A stretch of DNA of 64,000 nucleotides, from positions 12,769,950 through 12,833,949 of the forward strand of contig NC_037596.1 in NCBI RefSeq assembly GCF_003073045.1. The letters run 5' to 3'. A program made the position numbers and the translations under genes. The notes under the pieces are model-generated. The model saw nothing but the letters and a program-made list of their open reading frames with translations, was not told where the DNA came from and ran no database searches. This document shows positions 31,575-42,345 of this stretch, in pieces (the first letter of the stretch is position 1; the number at the start of each line of letters is the position of its first letter). The DNA is from Pomacea canaliculata (Eukaryota; Mollusca; Gastropoda; Architaenioglossa; Ampullariidae).

Positions 31575-31845
31575 GGGCTTAAGCCAATTTAGATTGACCA
31601 GGGAAGAAGTCTATTAAGTCTATAGTGTGTACCCTCTTTTCAATGTCCTTTCGGCCTAAGCCTAATAACTAGACCAAACGTTTCACGCAGTAAGCAAACT
31701 CAGTGTTAGGTTGAAGGAAAGGCTTACGCCCATTTTCATAGGGCATGCGAAGTCTATTAAAAGTAGCCTGTGACCTTTATCTTTGTAAATTTCTTTTCAC
31801 TGTTATACAGGTAAGCTTAACAATTAGACTAAAAATTATACAATA
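31575..31845. repeat. imperfect tandem duplication of about 145 bp
   Basis: Segment 31575-31690 (ggcttaagccaatttagatt, gaagtctattaa, ctaataactagacc) matches 31721-31845 (ggcttacgcccattttcata, gaagtctattaa, caattagact). The second unit holds an ATG (31745) with a short hydrophobic frame ending at a good donor (ACAG|GTAAGC, 31810), but in phase 0, so it does not join X1. Confidence 0.5.
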
Positions 31846-32151
31846 AGTTCCCGAACGTTTCATATTTGTATATTTGTGTATTTGATATATTTCAAAAGTG
31901 TTTTGATATTCTATCCACTATATATTTTAAGTTTATACGATTAGAGGGAGTGCTTATTATCTTAATTATGGAATTAGTTTGGCAATAAGTAAAACAACAA
32001 GTATTTCAAGTAGGCCACTTATATGTACTAGAAGGCTTTTTTTAGAAAAGATAATTTTATAGTCATTTACAGTTATATTCATAAAACTATTTTAAAATCG
32101 TCTTTTCACATGTTTTCAGAATGCGTGTTTTTTGCTTTTGCAGACCTGGAG

Positions 32152-32274
32152 ACAGTCTAAAGATGGGCTGCAATTTTCAGTGTGACAGTTCTCTTAAGAT
32201 GAACTTTACAATTCCAGAAAGTGGACACAAGAAGGACTTTGAAATATTTTATCATCCCGATTTTCGACAGCAAA
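32152..32274 (+). CDS. locus 5 X1 exon
   Basis: 123 bp, phase 1-1, DSLKMGCNFQCDSSLKMNF, TIPESG, FEIFYH, ending RQQ. I chose acceptor CTGGAG (32150-32151) because it gives the conserved phase 1; the nearby TTTGCAG (32143) is the better-looking site but would shift the phase. Confidence 0.55.
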
Positions 32275-35200
32275 GTAAACTTTTACAATATTTATATATC
32301 TATTCGAATTTTTCAACATTTTTACCGGCTACCAAATTTACTGTATGTGTCTGTTAATGAATGCTATACCAATGTTTATGATATTATTAACGACTCATCT
32401 GTTCTGATTTCCCACAAAAGGTAAATATCGTCAAATAATGTTTTTTTTCTGTATTTTAGCGATTAAAACATAATTTCTGGTTATTGAAATTCAAAAACAC
32501 AGGTGCATGTATATTACACTATGACATAAATTTGACTCTTAAAATGAATCATTGGTCGTATAATCAACGTTAATGATATTTAAGGGTTCTTTCCTATACT
32601 TGTTGAAAGTATTTATCATGAAGTGTCCAAAAATATAGATAACTGCTTATCTGGTAATTATGCCTGTAAAAAGTCGACACCAAACGGCTAGCGGTGGACA
32701 AAGTCTTCAGGTTTCAAGCAAAATGCATATATTGATGTCGATTTGTTCGAGTTTCTGAGATTCCTAGCAGATATTTAATAAAACTAACGTTCAAAAACAA
32801 GTTTTTATATACGGTTTCCTTCATCTAGTAGAGAAAAACGATTATTTCGGTGATTAAAGTTACCATTATTTTGGGACAAAGTACCATGACGCCCGTCAGC
32901 ATGAGTGAGAGAGAGAAATTAAGATCGCATAATTTTTTTGCGAGAATGTGTTAAACCCTTTTTGTGTGGATATTTTAAAAATTTGTTAGGCGTAAAGCTT
33001 CAATGTACTTAGAATTTTCAAAACTTCGCAGTGCGAACAGAATATGTCAAAAGTGACCCCTCCTCCACCGGCTTTTTTTTTCTTAGGCAGTTACTCTTTT
33101 CAGGCATTCAAACACAAACAACATACAAAATAGATAACACTCTAAAAACCAGTCGTATCATATGTATCTTAACAAACTTTTATTCCTTCATTGATAGAGT
33201 TTCAGGTTCAACAAAATAAAAAAAATTGTTCTACTAAACACTTTAATTTCTTTCTTTGATTATATTTACAGAAAGTGTAGTCAGATGTGAATGGTTTAAT
33301 GAATACGAATGTTTCACCGAAAGTGGTTTCAACGTCAGAGAAACAGACGATAAATATGCTCTCATCACCTTACCTGACAGCTTGAAACAAAATCCAGGGA
33401 AATTCTACTGGCAAATCTCGGGTCTTTTTAGGAATGACTCATTCTGCTCTTGGATTCCTAAAGGTAATTGTTGACGTGCTAGTTAATATATTTTTATAGC
33501 AGAATGAGCACAAAATCCATAATAGTCAAATATATTTGAATTCTTCATATATTGATGACTTACGGAGCCTATTTTATTAACACAATTCACTATTTAAATT
33601 ATTAGCAAATTACAAATAAGGACTTTTAATCTCAGTGAAACAAAATGCACCTGGCCTTATAGACATATATCAATATTAGAAAATGCTTCTTTAAATAAGC
33701 TCCTGAAATACAGTGGTAAGCGATTTTAAATGCTGCAAATATCTGATAGAATAGAGATATAGAAATTCAGCCTTGAACAGTTCTTTTAGACATTTTTCTG
33801 GAAATATTTAGCTCTTCTTTTGAACTCTCAAACTCAAAGTTGTTGGAATCTTCCTCTAGCAGTTACAGAATAAGTATTTTCAATAGAAAAAATCTCGGTT
33901 TCACTGAATGTTAAAGGTATTCGTGTTTTTTGTGCATATAAAACTACTTTGCACATTTAGAAGGCTTCAAGACATCTTTTTTAGAAAACAGATGGTTAAA
34001 TTCTTTGCGTGTCTTCTAAGTAAAGGATAAACAAATATTATTTTACTGCCACAAATGTTTGTGCAGTCTGCCGGGAATATCGTTGTCATATCACAATAAA
34101 GCATTATCAAACACTAATTTTTAGAAAAAATTATTACTCTGGTTGTGTCCCGAGTATTTTGATTGCTTTTCATTATTTTCCTTCACTACTAAAGTGTATT
34201 GTGATTCATAAGTAACTTAAGCTTGTGTAATTTTAAGTGTTTTTATACATTAGTATTACTGCTTAAAAATGTAACACTTTCCAAAGCATTTTTGTCAAGT
34301 TTATCGGAATTTTTCTTTTTTTCATGATAAAGTCCCACGTCTTAATTCGACTTATGAAAGAAGTTTTTGAGCCCTTAAAGCCTAGGCGCACTTTACCTAG
34401 GCAGGTGTGCGTGTTAGTCATTAACATTTGCGAGGGCCAGACCACATATTAAAAAACTCTTAAAGCAACTGAATTGTTGGAAATGATTTATTTTCCATAC
34501 ATGTTATTGCATCAGTGTCTCCTATTTTCCTTTCTTATCTGTGAAACAAAGTAGCTGTTTAACGATTTACCTTGATTATCGCTTCAAAAGATGTATCAAG
34601 GTCTGGAAGGGTTTTTTTTTTTGGAAACGTTAGTCAATGGTTCAGTTCATATAAAAGGTCAATTTATTGTTGTCCAAAACTAAGACTTTATATTTGCTTC
34701 TAGAAATCTGTCAACCTACTAGTGATGATTTCAAGCTGCAGGACACGGTTACAACCGCTATGCGTAAGTAAAATTTCAAACTTTCGTTTTGTGAAAAAGA
34801 TGAAATCTCTGTGAAGGGCGTCATGTTGCGGTGTAATGATGGCCGACACTACTACTACTAATAGTCTTCATGCATCAGGTTGCACATAAGGCCTCAACCA
34901 GAGTCAGCCACTAGGTGACCCCATGTCCAGCCCTTTCCATTCATCTCCATTTCCACTGTTCTTCTCCAAGTTTCCTTTGGGCGGCCTCGTTTTCTTCGGT
35001 CGTCTGGAGTCCGTCGCAGGGCGACTGTGGAGAGGTCTGCTGTCTGCTGGCGGAGCACATGTCCAATCCATCGCCAACGCCTTCGTTGAAATTGCTACAC
35101 TACACACAGAAAGAGAAAGCGAGGAAGGCCGAGAAACACCTGGAGACGGGACCTCGCCGCCGACACCAAGCTCACCGGACTCGGATGGGGGCAACTGGTG

Positions 35201-38200
35201 ACGGTAGCCCAGGACAGGAGGCGTTGGAGGACTGTCGTCGATGGCCTATGCACCAGGAGGGGCGAAGGGCCTAACACACAGAATAATGGTCTGTGCCGAC
35301 TACATGGCAGAAGAAATAAATGTGAAAATTGTTGGCCTATTCTTATGGCTTGAAGAAGGTGGAAAAGTGCTTTCCGGTGTGGTGGCATGCGGATGTGTTC
35401 GCGCTCGCAACCAGTCATACGTGTACTTCAGGAGTATTGGAAGTGTCAACATCATGTTTATCAGCCTGACGGGATGGTTTAATCTGAACCATCCTCTAAG
35501 GAGGAATCGACGTAACAACATCGTGTTTATCAGCCTTACATGTCTGTGTTATCAGAATCAGCTTTCGGGGGTAATTAGAAGTAACAACATTGTGTTTATC
35601 AGCCTTACGTGTCTCTGTAATCAGAATTAGCTTTCGGGGGTAATTAAAAGTAACAACATCGTGTTTAGCAGCGGTACATGTCTGTGTAATCAGAACCATC
35701 TTCTAAGGAGGAATCGACGTGACAACATCGTGTTTATCAGCCTTATGTGTCTACGTAATCAGAACCAGCTTCTGATGAGTAATGGAAGTAACAACATCGT
35801 GTTTATCAGCCTAATGTGATGGAGATCAGCACCAGCTTTCGAGGAGTAATGGAAGCAACACGTTTGTCGCCGTCTGCTGGCAATGTCAGAAGCTGGCCCC
35901 CTCTCCTTTCTCCTTCAGCACTGTCCACAGACAGGCTTACTGTGTGTACGGCCGTTGTCATGTCGCCAAGCGAGAGAATTCATGAAAGTGTGTGGTCGCA
36001 AATCAGAATACCTTTCAACGTAAGTTGTAAATGTTTTGATCTTTTTTCTGTTAGTAATCGGACACTGGTCCGAAATGTCAGGATCGACAAAGTGCGATCC
36101 CATTCTTGTGATATTTGAGATATAGAGAAAAGACAACAATATTTATTCAGCTTACAGAGTGACTATTTTGCTTAGAAATTATAACAGCTCATGTTTTCAG
36201 CATTAATAGGTGACATATGCTTAGAGTTAAAATATGTGTATCTTGTATGATCAATAGAATAACTCTTTTGACTTCACTCACAAAAAGATGACCAAACTCC
36301 CCAGCAAACACGAATCTTGCGTGTTTGCTAGGTCCCTGCAAAAGATAACGTGAAATCCTATAACAGATCTTGCGTGTACACAGAGTTTGCATGTCTACAT
36401 CGTTGTGTTCGTAACAGACATTAAAGATATCATAAATGTCAAATATTTATATCCAAATACACCAGAAATTTTTTTGTTTTTGTTTTTGTTTTTAGCAACC
36501 GACAGTTCATCATCAGGGGATTTTGGAAGCATCAGCCCAGGCTAGTATTTTACAGTAATAACTAATTTACAAAATTAACCAGCCATTTTTTTACAATTTA
36601 TTTTACGTTATTGAAATCCATTAATAAAGTTAGTAGTAATAAAGGGGTAATATTAAAGAGAATGGTGCTTCTAGAACACATTTTTGTCAACCTTTTCTTA
36701 TTTTGTTGTAGACCTCGTAAAGAATTTTCTTATCTACAAATATTTTGATCATTATTTTGTTTGAAATGGCAAGTTTTGTCATTTATATTAATTTTTTATT
36801 AGCTCTTTTCAGTCATATGTGTAATAGGCACTATAAAGATTGCAATCCTGTTTAATTAAACCATTTTCGCCAGAGTGTTACTACTAATGTGATATGTGAA
36901 TCAATGACACCGAGCTTGCTATGTAATGATATTTATAGATAAACCTTTTTTTCTAATATAGCATTCATTGTTATAACCCTGTTCAGCTCTATAGTGAGTA
37001 ATGATACAACCAACTGATGAAGAAAATGTTTTATTCACTTAGATGACAATACTTCAATTATCATCGGTACTGTTGTTGGAGCTTTGGTGATCACTTTGAT
37101 CCTGGTCAGCAGCATTGTTTTCTTCAGGAGACACAGGAGAAACAAATGTAAATACGCCATTTCATCAGTTTTATAATCACACAACATTATCAGAATCAAA
37201 GCCTACCAATAAATTCAATATTTTTAAGGCTTGTTCTTTCTTGTTTAAAATTTTAATAGTATTAATTAGAAATAAAGGCGATAGTTTCACTAAAATAAAA
37301 TCTCTGACTAAATCATTACTATATAACTTCATTAATTTTCTGTAATCATAAGAAAAACGCTATAAGGATAGTTTTAGCTTTATGGAATCTATTAAAAATG
37401 GGAAAAACTATTTTGGACTTGACTTTGCTTGAATTTGTTGCAGGTCTGAGAAATCCGAAGAAATTAAAAATGTAAGTTTTGATATATTTTACAAAGTCCC
37501 TATAAAGAATAAGGTTTTAAATAGTACACCTCGTTTTTATTCACAGCTGTTACCGTTTACCTTCAGTTACGAGACTGCTAAGAGAGGGCACATAAAAAAT
37601 ATTTGGTGAAGTGTAGGTGCCGGATGATATGGGCTGTAAGTCAGTCGGTGTCAAGTGTCAGTAAATCAAACAGCTGATGACGAAAAAAGGGCAAAATAAC
37701 GGACCGACTAGTACAATCTTTGTAATCATATAAAAAGGGATATAGCTCTGGTTTCCATTTTTGTCATTCACTCACCTCTTAGACACGAAACATAAATCGT
37801 CCACCATATCTTAGTGGCTTTTTGTTAACTTTTTTAACAGGCAGGGGACTTTATTTTACTTTTTTTATATTTTTTTTTTTATGTGAGTTTTGATTGCGTT
37901 GTGGAATGTGTTAACAAAAATTGCTGTCATTTCTGAGCCAGTGAATATTTAATATAATAATCCACGTGTGCTTTTACTACTAAAAATTGTCTCCCTTTCC
38001 GGTCATCAGAAGAGCTCATTTACAGTGTGAAATCACTCTCAAAAGCATCGTTAACTTTTGCAGATTTATTGATGAAGAAAATGCCCTACCTCAGAATAAA
38101 AACGTTGGCAGTGCTGTAGGCGATGAGGTTGATGACAGCTCAACCACAAATTACGCAAACAGGTACAGACCTACCAAATACATGGATGAATGGTGTAGTG

Positions 38201-39017
38201 AATTCTTATCAGTTGCAGCATCAGAGTATGACCTCCCGAAACAAACTACTAAGATAACGACTTTTTTGACGCATGACGCAATTTCTTGTGGACAGAAAGT
38301 AGAACTATGGCTTATGGAAGCAGCAATGTACAGAGAAACCATTAGCCATTAGGTGATGATTGTAAACGTATTTATTACAGGCTTATCATTTTCGTTTACT
38401 ATGTCCCTTATTTAATTTAGGTTTATAGTCTATATAAATTGTATTGTTATTGTTTCAGAAGTAAAAGAGATTCAGGCAACAGTTTCATCGATGAGAAGAG
38501 ACCATTTCTTAGGTAAAATGCTTTCTGTGAATGAGTATGCACACACGGCGTGTTTACTTGCAACTATTTCCTTTAATTAGGCGAACAGAGTAAACATTCC
38601 ACTGCCAGCTCCCTAATTACCTTTTTTGTGCACAAAAGTTATCCCAGTCTGCTTTTTCATTTAGTATGACATATTTTATGTTGCCTTTTAATTTATTTTG
38701 TGCTTTTTTTTCTCGAAGACAGAAGGAAAGCTTCATTTATAATCGATATTTTAATTTGCAGGAGTAAAGAAGACTCTACGCAGAAGAAATCAGAGCACAA
38801 AAACAAATCCAATCAAGGAAAATTCTGTGATATGGACGCTGGGGAAAAAAACAGTCATAAAGAAATTGGTGACAAAAATAGTGATGAAGGTTTTGAGAGT
38901 AAGGACAGTGATGACAGTTTTGAGAGTAAAGACAGTGGTTATGATCCTGCGAATAAAACCAGTGTTACCGACTCCGACAAGAAGAAAATTGATGACGGGT
39001 ATGTGGGAAAACAGTGA
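32152..39017 (+). CDS. locus 5: short-type single-pass receptor with long acidic tail
   Basis: Exons: 32152-32274 (X1), 33272-33463 (X2), 34704-34763 and 36496-36540 (stalk), 37043-37147 (membrane), 37444-37471, 38064-38162, 38459-38512 and 38762-39017 (tail, TGA). Every junction keeps the frame; ectodomain exons are phase 1-1, tail exons phase 2. The ectodomain matches loci 2 and 8. The tail (about 145 residues) has FIDEEN and FIDEKRPFL in consecutive exons and ends in Ser/Asp/Lys-rich repeats. The start exon is unresolved: a leader exon probably ends near 30633, and the first in-frame ATG next to X1 (32121) has no signal peptide. The intron after 36540 would use a GC donor. LINE tails and a 69-bp tandem array lie in the intron 34764-36495. 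Confidence 0.65.
33272..33463 (+). CDS. locus 5 X2 exon
   Basis: 192 bp, phase 1-1, acceptor ATTTACAG, donor AAAG|GTAATT. VVRCEWFNEYECFTESGFNV, YALITLPDSL, GKFYWQISG and FCSW. Closest to locus 8 X2 (shared CFTESGFN / CYFTESGFN). Confidence 0.8.
34704..34763 (+). CDS. locus 5 stalk exon 1
   Basis: 60 bp, phase 1-1, acceptor GCTTCTAG, donor ATGC|GTAAGT. Encodes EICQPTSDDFKLQDTVTTAM, polar with one cysteine. Confidence 0.55.
34843..35097 (-). mobile_element. LINE 3' tail (minus), head-to-head with a second one
   Basis: On the minus strand: RRRWRWIGHVLRQQ, then RRKRGRPKETWRRTVEMEMN, GWTWGHL and, after a small deletion that changes frame, LVEALCAT and stop, followed by a (TAG)n tail. These are the conserved C-terminal motifs of a common non-LTR element ORF. 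5'-truncated. Confidence 0.75.
35104..35345 (+). mobile_element. LINE 3' tail (plus)
   Basis: On the plus strand: RKRKRGRPRNTWRRDLAADT, GWGQLVTVAQDRRRW and VVDGLCTRRGEGPN, the same C-terminal region as the minus copy next to it, but a different subfamily at DNA level. The two share the GRP(R/K)xTWRR block, so this is two insertions or a rearrangement, not one 5'-inverted element. Confidence 0.75.
35445..35858. repeat. 69-bp tandem array, six copies
   Basis: The landmark AACAACATCGTGTTTATCAG recurs at 35445 (variant), 35514, 35583, 35652, 35721 and 35790, an exact 69-base step each time. A seventh, partial unit may precede it. Because 69 is a multiple of three, reading frames stay open through it on both strands (for example 67 codons on the minus strand), giving an artefactual 23-residue repeat protein. 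It lies in a locus 5 intron. Confidence 0.9.
35859..36495 (+). other. remainder of the locus 5 intron
   Basis: No exon in the family style and no clear repeat. Confidence 0.4.
36496..36540 (+). CDS. locus 5 stalk exon 2 (GC donor)
   Basis: 45 bp, phase 1-1, acceptor TTTGTTTTTAG, encoding a serine-rich linker (TDSSSSGDFGSISP). The donor would be CCAG|GCTAGT, a GC-AG site; skipping this exon also keeps the frame, so it may be alternative. Confidence 0.45.
37043..37147 (+). CDS. locus 5 membrane-spanning exon
   Basis: 105 bp, phase 1-1, the same length as in locus 8. DNTSIIIGTVVGALVITLIL, then VSSIVFFRRHRRNK: one helix and a strongly basic stop-transfer. Alignment with locus 8 (GVIGTYIGVAVSIMLILV) is clear. 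Confidence 0.85.
37444..37471 (+). CDS. locus 5 first cytoplasmic micro-exon
   Basis: 28 bp, phase 1 to 2, acceptor TGTTGCAG, donor AAAT|GTAAGT, encoding CLRNPKKLK. Same length and phases as 55632-55659 in locus 8. Confidence 0.6.
38064..38162 (+). CDS. locus 5 cytoplasmic exon
   Basis: 99 bp, phase 2-2, acceptor TTTTGCAG, donor ACAG|GTACAG. FIDEENALPQNKNV, then acidic and Ser/Thr-rich. The frame runs on past the donor for 60 codons, but the splice site and the next exon fit better. Confidence 0.6.
38459..38512 (+). CDS. locus 5 cytoplasmic exon
   Basis: 54 bp, phase 2-2, RSKRDSGNSFIDEKRPFL. FIDE(E/K) is shared with the previous exon, suggesting exon duplication. Confidence 0.6.
38762..39017 (+). 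CDS. locus 5 terminal exon with Ser-Asp repeats
   Basis: 256 bp from acceptor AATTTGCAG to TGA (39015-39017), entered in phase 2. Very hydrophilic: SKEDSTQKKSEHKNKSNQGK, then SDEGFESKD, SDDSFESKD and SGYDPANK, a short internal repeat with many S/T-x-x-D/E sites (casein-kinase-2-like). No enzymatic domain. A possible poly(A) signal AATAAA lies at 39763-39768. Confidence 0.75.
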
Positions 39018-41590
39018 CTGGCCTTGATGGTCAGCGAAGTTCAGGACTTGGGAAGGAGGGCAGTGCACTTACATAGCTTTTCCTCCACAGAGGGCAGGTG
39101 TTCAGTATTAGAGAATGATGACATGATTGCCTGCCTCCATTGGACACATCAGACACTCAGTATCATTTCGAGAGTTCTTTCAAACACAATTTACATTGAA
39201 ATTTTCGCCTAAGCATACACCTATTCTGTGTATTACCACTACTGGATATAGCTTAGTCTGAAATAGGTTTAAACATTCTCTGGAGTCGTTACCGTTACGT
39301 CTACAGTTATCACCTTTTACTGCCGGAACGAAGTGCTCGATTTTTTCTCCTCTCTACATCTTTGTTATTATTTTGTGATTTTGTTCTACATCTTTGTGAC
39401 TATTTTGTGATCTTTTTCTCCATCTTTGTTGATTTTTTTTTTTTTGTTGTTTTTGTTTTTTTGTTAAGTTGCTCTACGTCTTTAGTACTATTTTGTGATC
39501 TCATTCTACATCTTTTTTACTATTTTATGACGCAATCAGTCCTCTTTTGGCTGAGATATTGTGCTTTATAAATTCCCACTTATTATTATTATTCTTATTA
39601 AAAAAATAGTGTCTCCACATATCCTGTCTCCCACTTTTTCTTTAAATCGAGCGAGCATGTAAAGAAATGTGTGTGCGCGCGTGCATGCGAGTGTATGTCT
39701 ATTTGTTTCATAATTACTGCATTACTCTAACTGTTAGGTGAGGTCTTTGCTATTTACCTGAAAATAAAGAAAGATGAAAACCACAATGATGCAACTGTGA
39801 ACAATAATTCTGTTCTAAACAGATAAATACGACGACGATTACTTTTTGTCCTGACTTTAAAATCATAAAGTACATACATAGGAGAGATTTTTCTTTCTTC
39901 ACACTCTTTAGGGTTCATCGCTTATTATACTTTAGTGGTGTTAAATTTTGTACACGTATACATACACACCTGTCTATCACTCTTTTATTTTCAGAATAAT
40001 TGACTGTTAAAATCAAACTAGCGTCTCTACTTTGTTAGGAATACTTACTGAAAAAAATTTCTTGGCATGGACACCATCAACAACACCAGATCAACAAAAG
40101 GCCAGGTTTGGGTTTTAGACATTTTGACACTTTCTGGTCATTTTGGTGTGTGTGTGTGTGTTTTGTTTCGGTTTCATTTTGTATCATTGGCTATATGACC
40201 TGACAGAAGAAAACAGCTTGCAGTATAAATACAAACACAGATTTGAAGCTAGTTTCAGGAGAAGGAAAGTATTCGATTCCCCAGTCATGAGGTCAGTAAT
40301 CAAATTATCAAAACAGGATGAAATGTTACAGGAAGAACATTATGCCTCAGTCTTGCTTGACTTCCATCTTCATATTTACCTCTCCCTATCCCATCACTGT
40401 TCTAAGCAAATCTCTGTGGGCTCTGATGGTAGAGATGCAGGTTCAATTTCTAGTTCTAACAGCAATGCGTTAGACGCACGCTGAAGGCGTGGATTCAATT
40501 TTAAAAAATTGTTCAGCTCAAAAACAAGGAAAGCAGAAAAATGATAATGGTGAACTTGTTGTATGTGGTTTATGTTTAACCTTTAAAATGAAGACCCTCA
40601 CCCACGTCACGCAAAATGACACCTATACAGATCAATTTATTTATTTATTTTTGTACAGCTTTGCTTTGTCGAATCATTCCACTCAGGACCTGGGCTATGA
40701 GACAGTAGTAACTTTCCTGTGACATTTAGAAGGCTGATGTTCCAGCGTTCCAATCCGTTTCCAGCTGAAAATATACAATATGGAGGATTTTACATTTACT
40801 ACAGGAAAGTTACATGCACACTGAGTTGACTGTTCTTTCCTTGTTGACTGTATCTGAAGTTCTTAAGTTGTTCCTGCTAAATCACTGATGACCTATAAGC
40901 TGCAGCACAGGAAGGTTCAAATCTTTTTCTTCCTTCTTCCTGTGCGTGCTGAAACTCTTGCATATCTATAAGTTCTTTTGAACTTCCAATTTGCCATATA
41001 TAAAAATTCTCCATATTGTAACTATTTTATACCGTTTATATTTTCGTCATTTATCTATTCTTTCATATGTGTAATGCTGATTCCGTTGGATTCTTTCTAT
41101 CTATATTCAGTAAACGTCTTTGTAAAACAAATTGAAAAATTTTTTACCTAGAATAAATTCAAGATTTGGACATACTTTAGTGTCCTTGTCGTAATTCAGT
41201 CGTAACAGATATTGTATCCGACTGGTAAGACGTGTCGATGACAGTTCTAAGAAACAGCGTGGTTGATACACTACTGATGTGTTTAAAGCAACGGTCTGTT
41301 CACGCGAACGACGGTCAATCAACAAACAACCCAAGCAAGGATTCCTAGATAGGATTTCAAATCAAAGGATCCTATATAGATATTATTATTGCTTTGTCAT
41401 TTTACGAGTTTTCTTCCTGTATCTACCTATTCTTTTACTTCTTCTGGACTTTCGTCCTTTCGTGTTTTCGAACGTAAAAACCTCATTCGCACGCTTTAAT
41501 TCTACAACCAGTGGCCAAGATATAAGCCATTTCTTGGACATTTCGCATTTTATACTTCGTACATTTAATCCCCGTAGTATTTAAAAATAT
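39018..41590. other. intergenic stretch between loci 5 and 6
   Basis: Locus 5 3' flank, T-rich tracts (39420-39470), a SINE-like end at 39550-39600 and the tRNA-like element at 40408-40520. The open frame at 40143-40484 overlaps a GT repeat and the SINE and is not supported as a gene. Confidence 0.45.
40408..40520 (+). mobile_element. tRNA-derived SINE head
   Basis: Contains GCTCTGATGGTAGAG (A-box-like) and GCGTTAGACGCACGCTGAAG followed by GCGTGGATTCAATTTT, the anticodon and T-arm region of a tRNA-like sequence with B box GGATTCAATT. The body is short or unrecognised. Confidence 0.5.
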
Positions 41591-41601
41591 CGTGCACTTA
41601 C

Positions 41602-41883
41602 TTGATCCATCTAAGATAATAAGAGTTGTGTTGGAAGAACCCCATTATTGCTTAGTGTCAATGTCCAGTTTCCAAGCGAAATATCATTTCTTTCTCAAGA
41701 AGTCATAGGACGAGGTCAGGTAAAGGTACAGTTCACTTCACTCGTGGTTTTATGTTCTATTTAGAGTGATATCAAGAGGCATACGCTTACTGCTGTGGTT
41801 TGAGCATTCACACCAAAAGTTACAGTGTCAACAACAGGAGTGATGATTTTTGTTGATTTGTCAACAAAATGAGGGGGTGGAGG
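41602..41883 (-). pseudogene. locus 6: decayed Ig3 exon
   Basis: Minus strand: acceptor CGCAG, then PPHFVDKS, VTFGVNAQTTAVSVCLL, then after stops and a frame change SEVNCTF and SLGNWTLTLSNN, and a preserved donor (TCAA|GTAAGTGC). At least three stops and a frame change. Closest to Ig3 of loci 4 and 7 (shared V-x-A-x-TTAV, GNW). Confidence 0.7.
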
Positions 41884-42029
41884 CTGCGACAATTTAAAAT
41901 CAGATTTCAAATAGGTTCAGCAGGCCTTAATTTTAAAAACATTTTAAGTAACTAGTGTAAAAGCCGTAGATATCTGGTGTCGTCAATGGTCATACAATTT
42001 TTAGCTAAGAGACAAAAACATGAATGCAC

Positions 42030-42050
42030 CACACACACACACACACACAC
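42030..42050. repeat. (CA)n microsatellite
   Basis: About ten CA units between the two relic exons of locus 6. Confidence 0.85.
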
Positions 42051-42206
42051 AAAATACACGCAAATACACGTGTTGATAATCAGGCATTAATGCATATAAT
42101 TAGACAATGTGGTACAAATATTAGATCTCACGTACTTGAATACTCAAAGAAATTCACAGAAAAAACAGCAATTTCCAAAAGAGTTTGACAAAAACTCTAT
42201 ACTAAC

Positions 42207-42345
42207 ACCTGACGAGGAATGTCACAGACCCGTTCTACTGTGTCCCGTTTCTTCCAACCTGACTATTGGCCATTTATCTTCAAACTGCTCAGTAAAAGAA
42301 TAACTAAGGCGTCCTTCATAACTGGAAAACTAAAATTTATTTTCC
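42207..42345 (-). pseudogene. locus 6: decayed Ig2 fragment
   Basis: Minus strand: SYEGRLSYSFTEQFEDKWPI and, in a shifted frame, NGSVTFLVR. This is the C-terminal half of Ig2 (compare GRLNYPLSIQCEDNWP in locus 4), with the donor changed to GTTAGT. The N-terminal half, D1 and signal exons were not found. Confidence 0.65.

Noticed and set aside
31745-31810. Possible start exon for locus 5 (MRSLLKVACDLYL...)
   Set aside because: Hydrophobic and ends at a good donor, but phase 0 does not fit X1 at any of its acceptors. Kept only as part of the tandem duplication.
34904-35418. Overlapping open frames of 90-120 codons on both strands
   Set aside because: They are alternate frames of the two head-to-head LINE tails.
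35496-35699. 67-codon repeat protein with 23-residue units
   Set aside because: Artefact of the 69-bp tandem array; no start context, splice sites or homologue.
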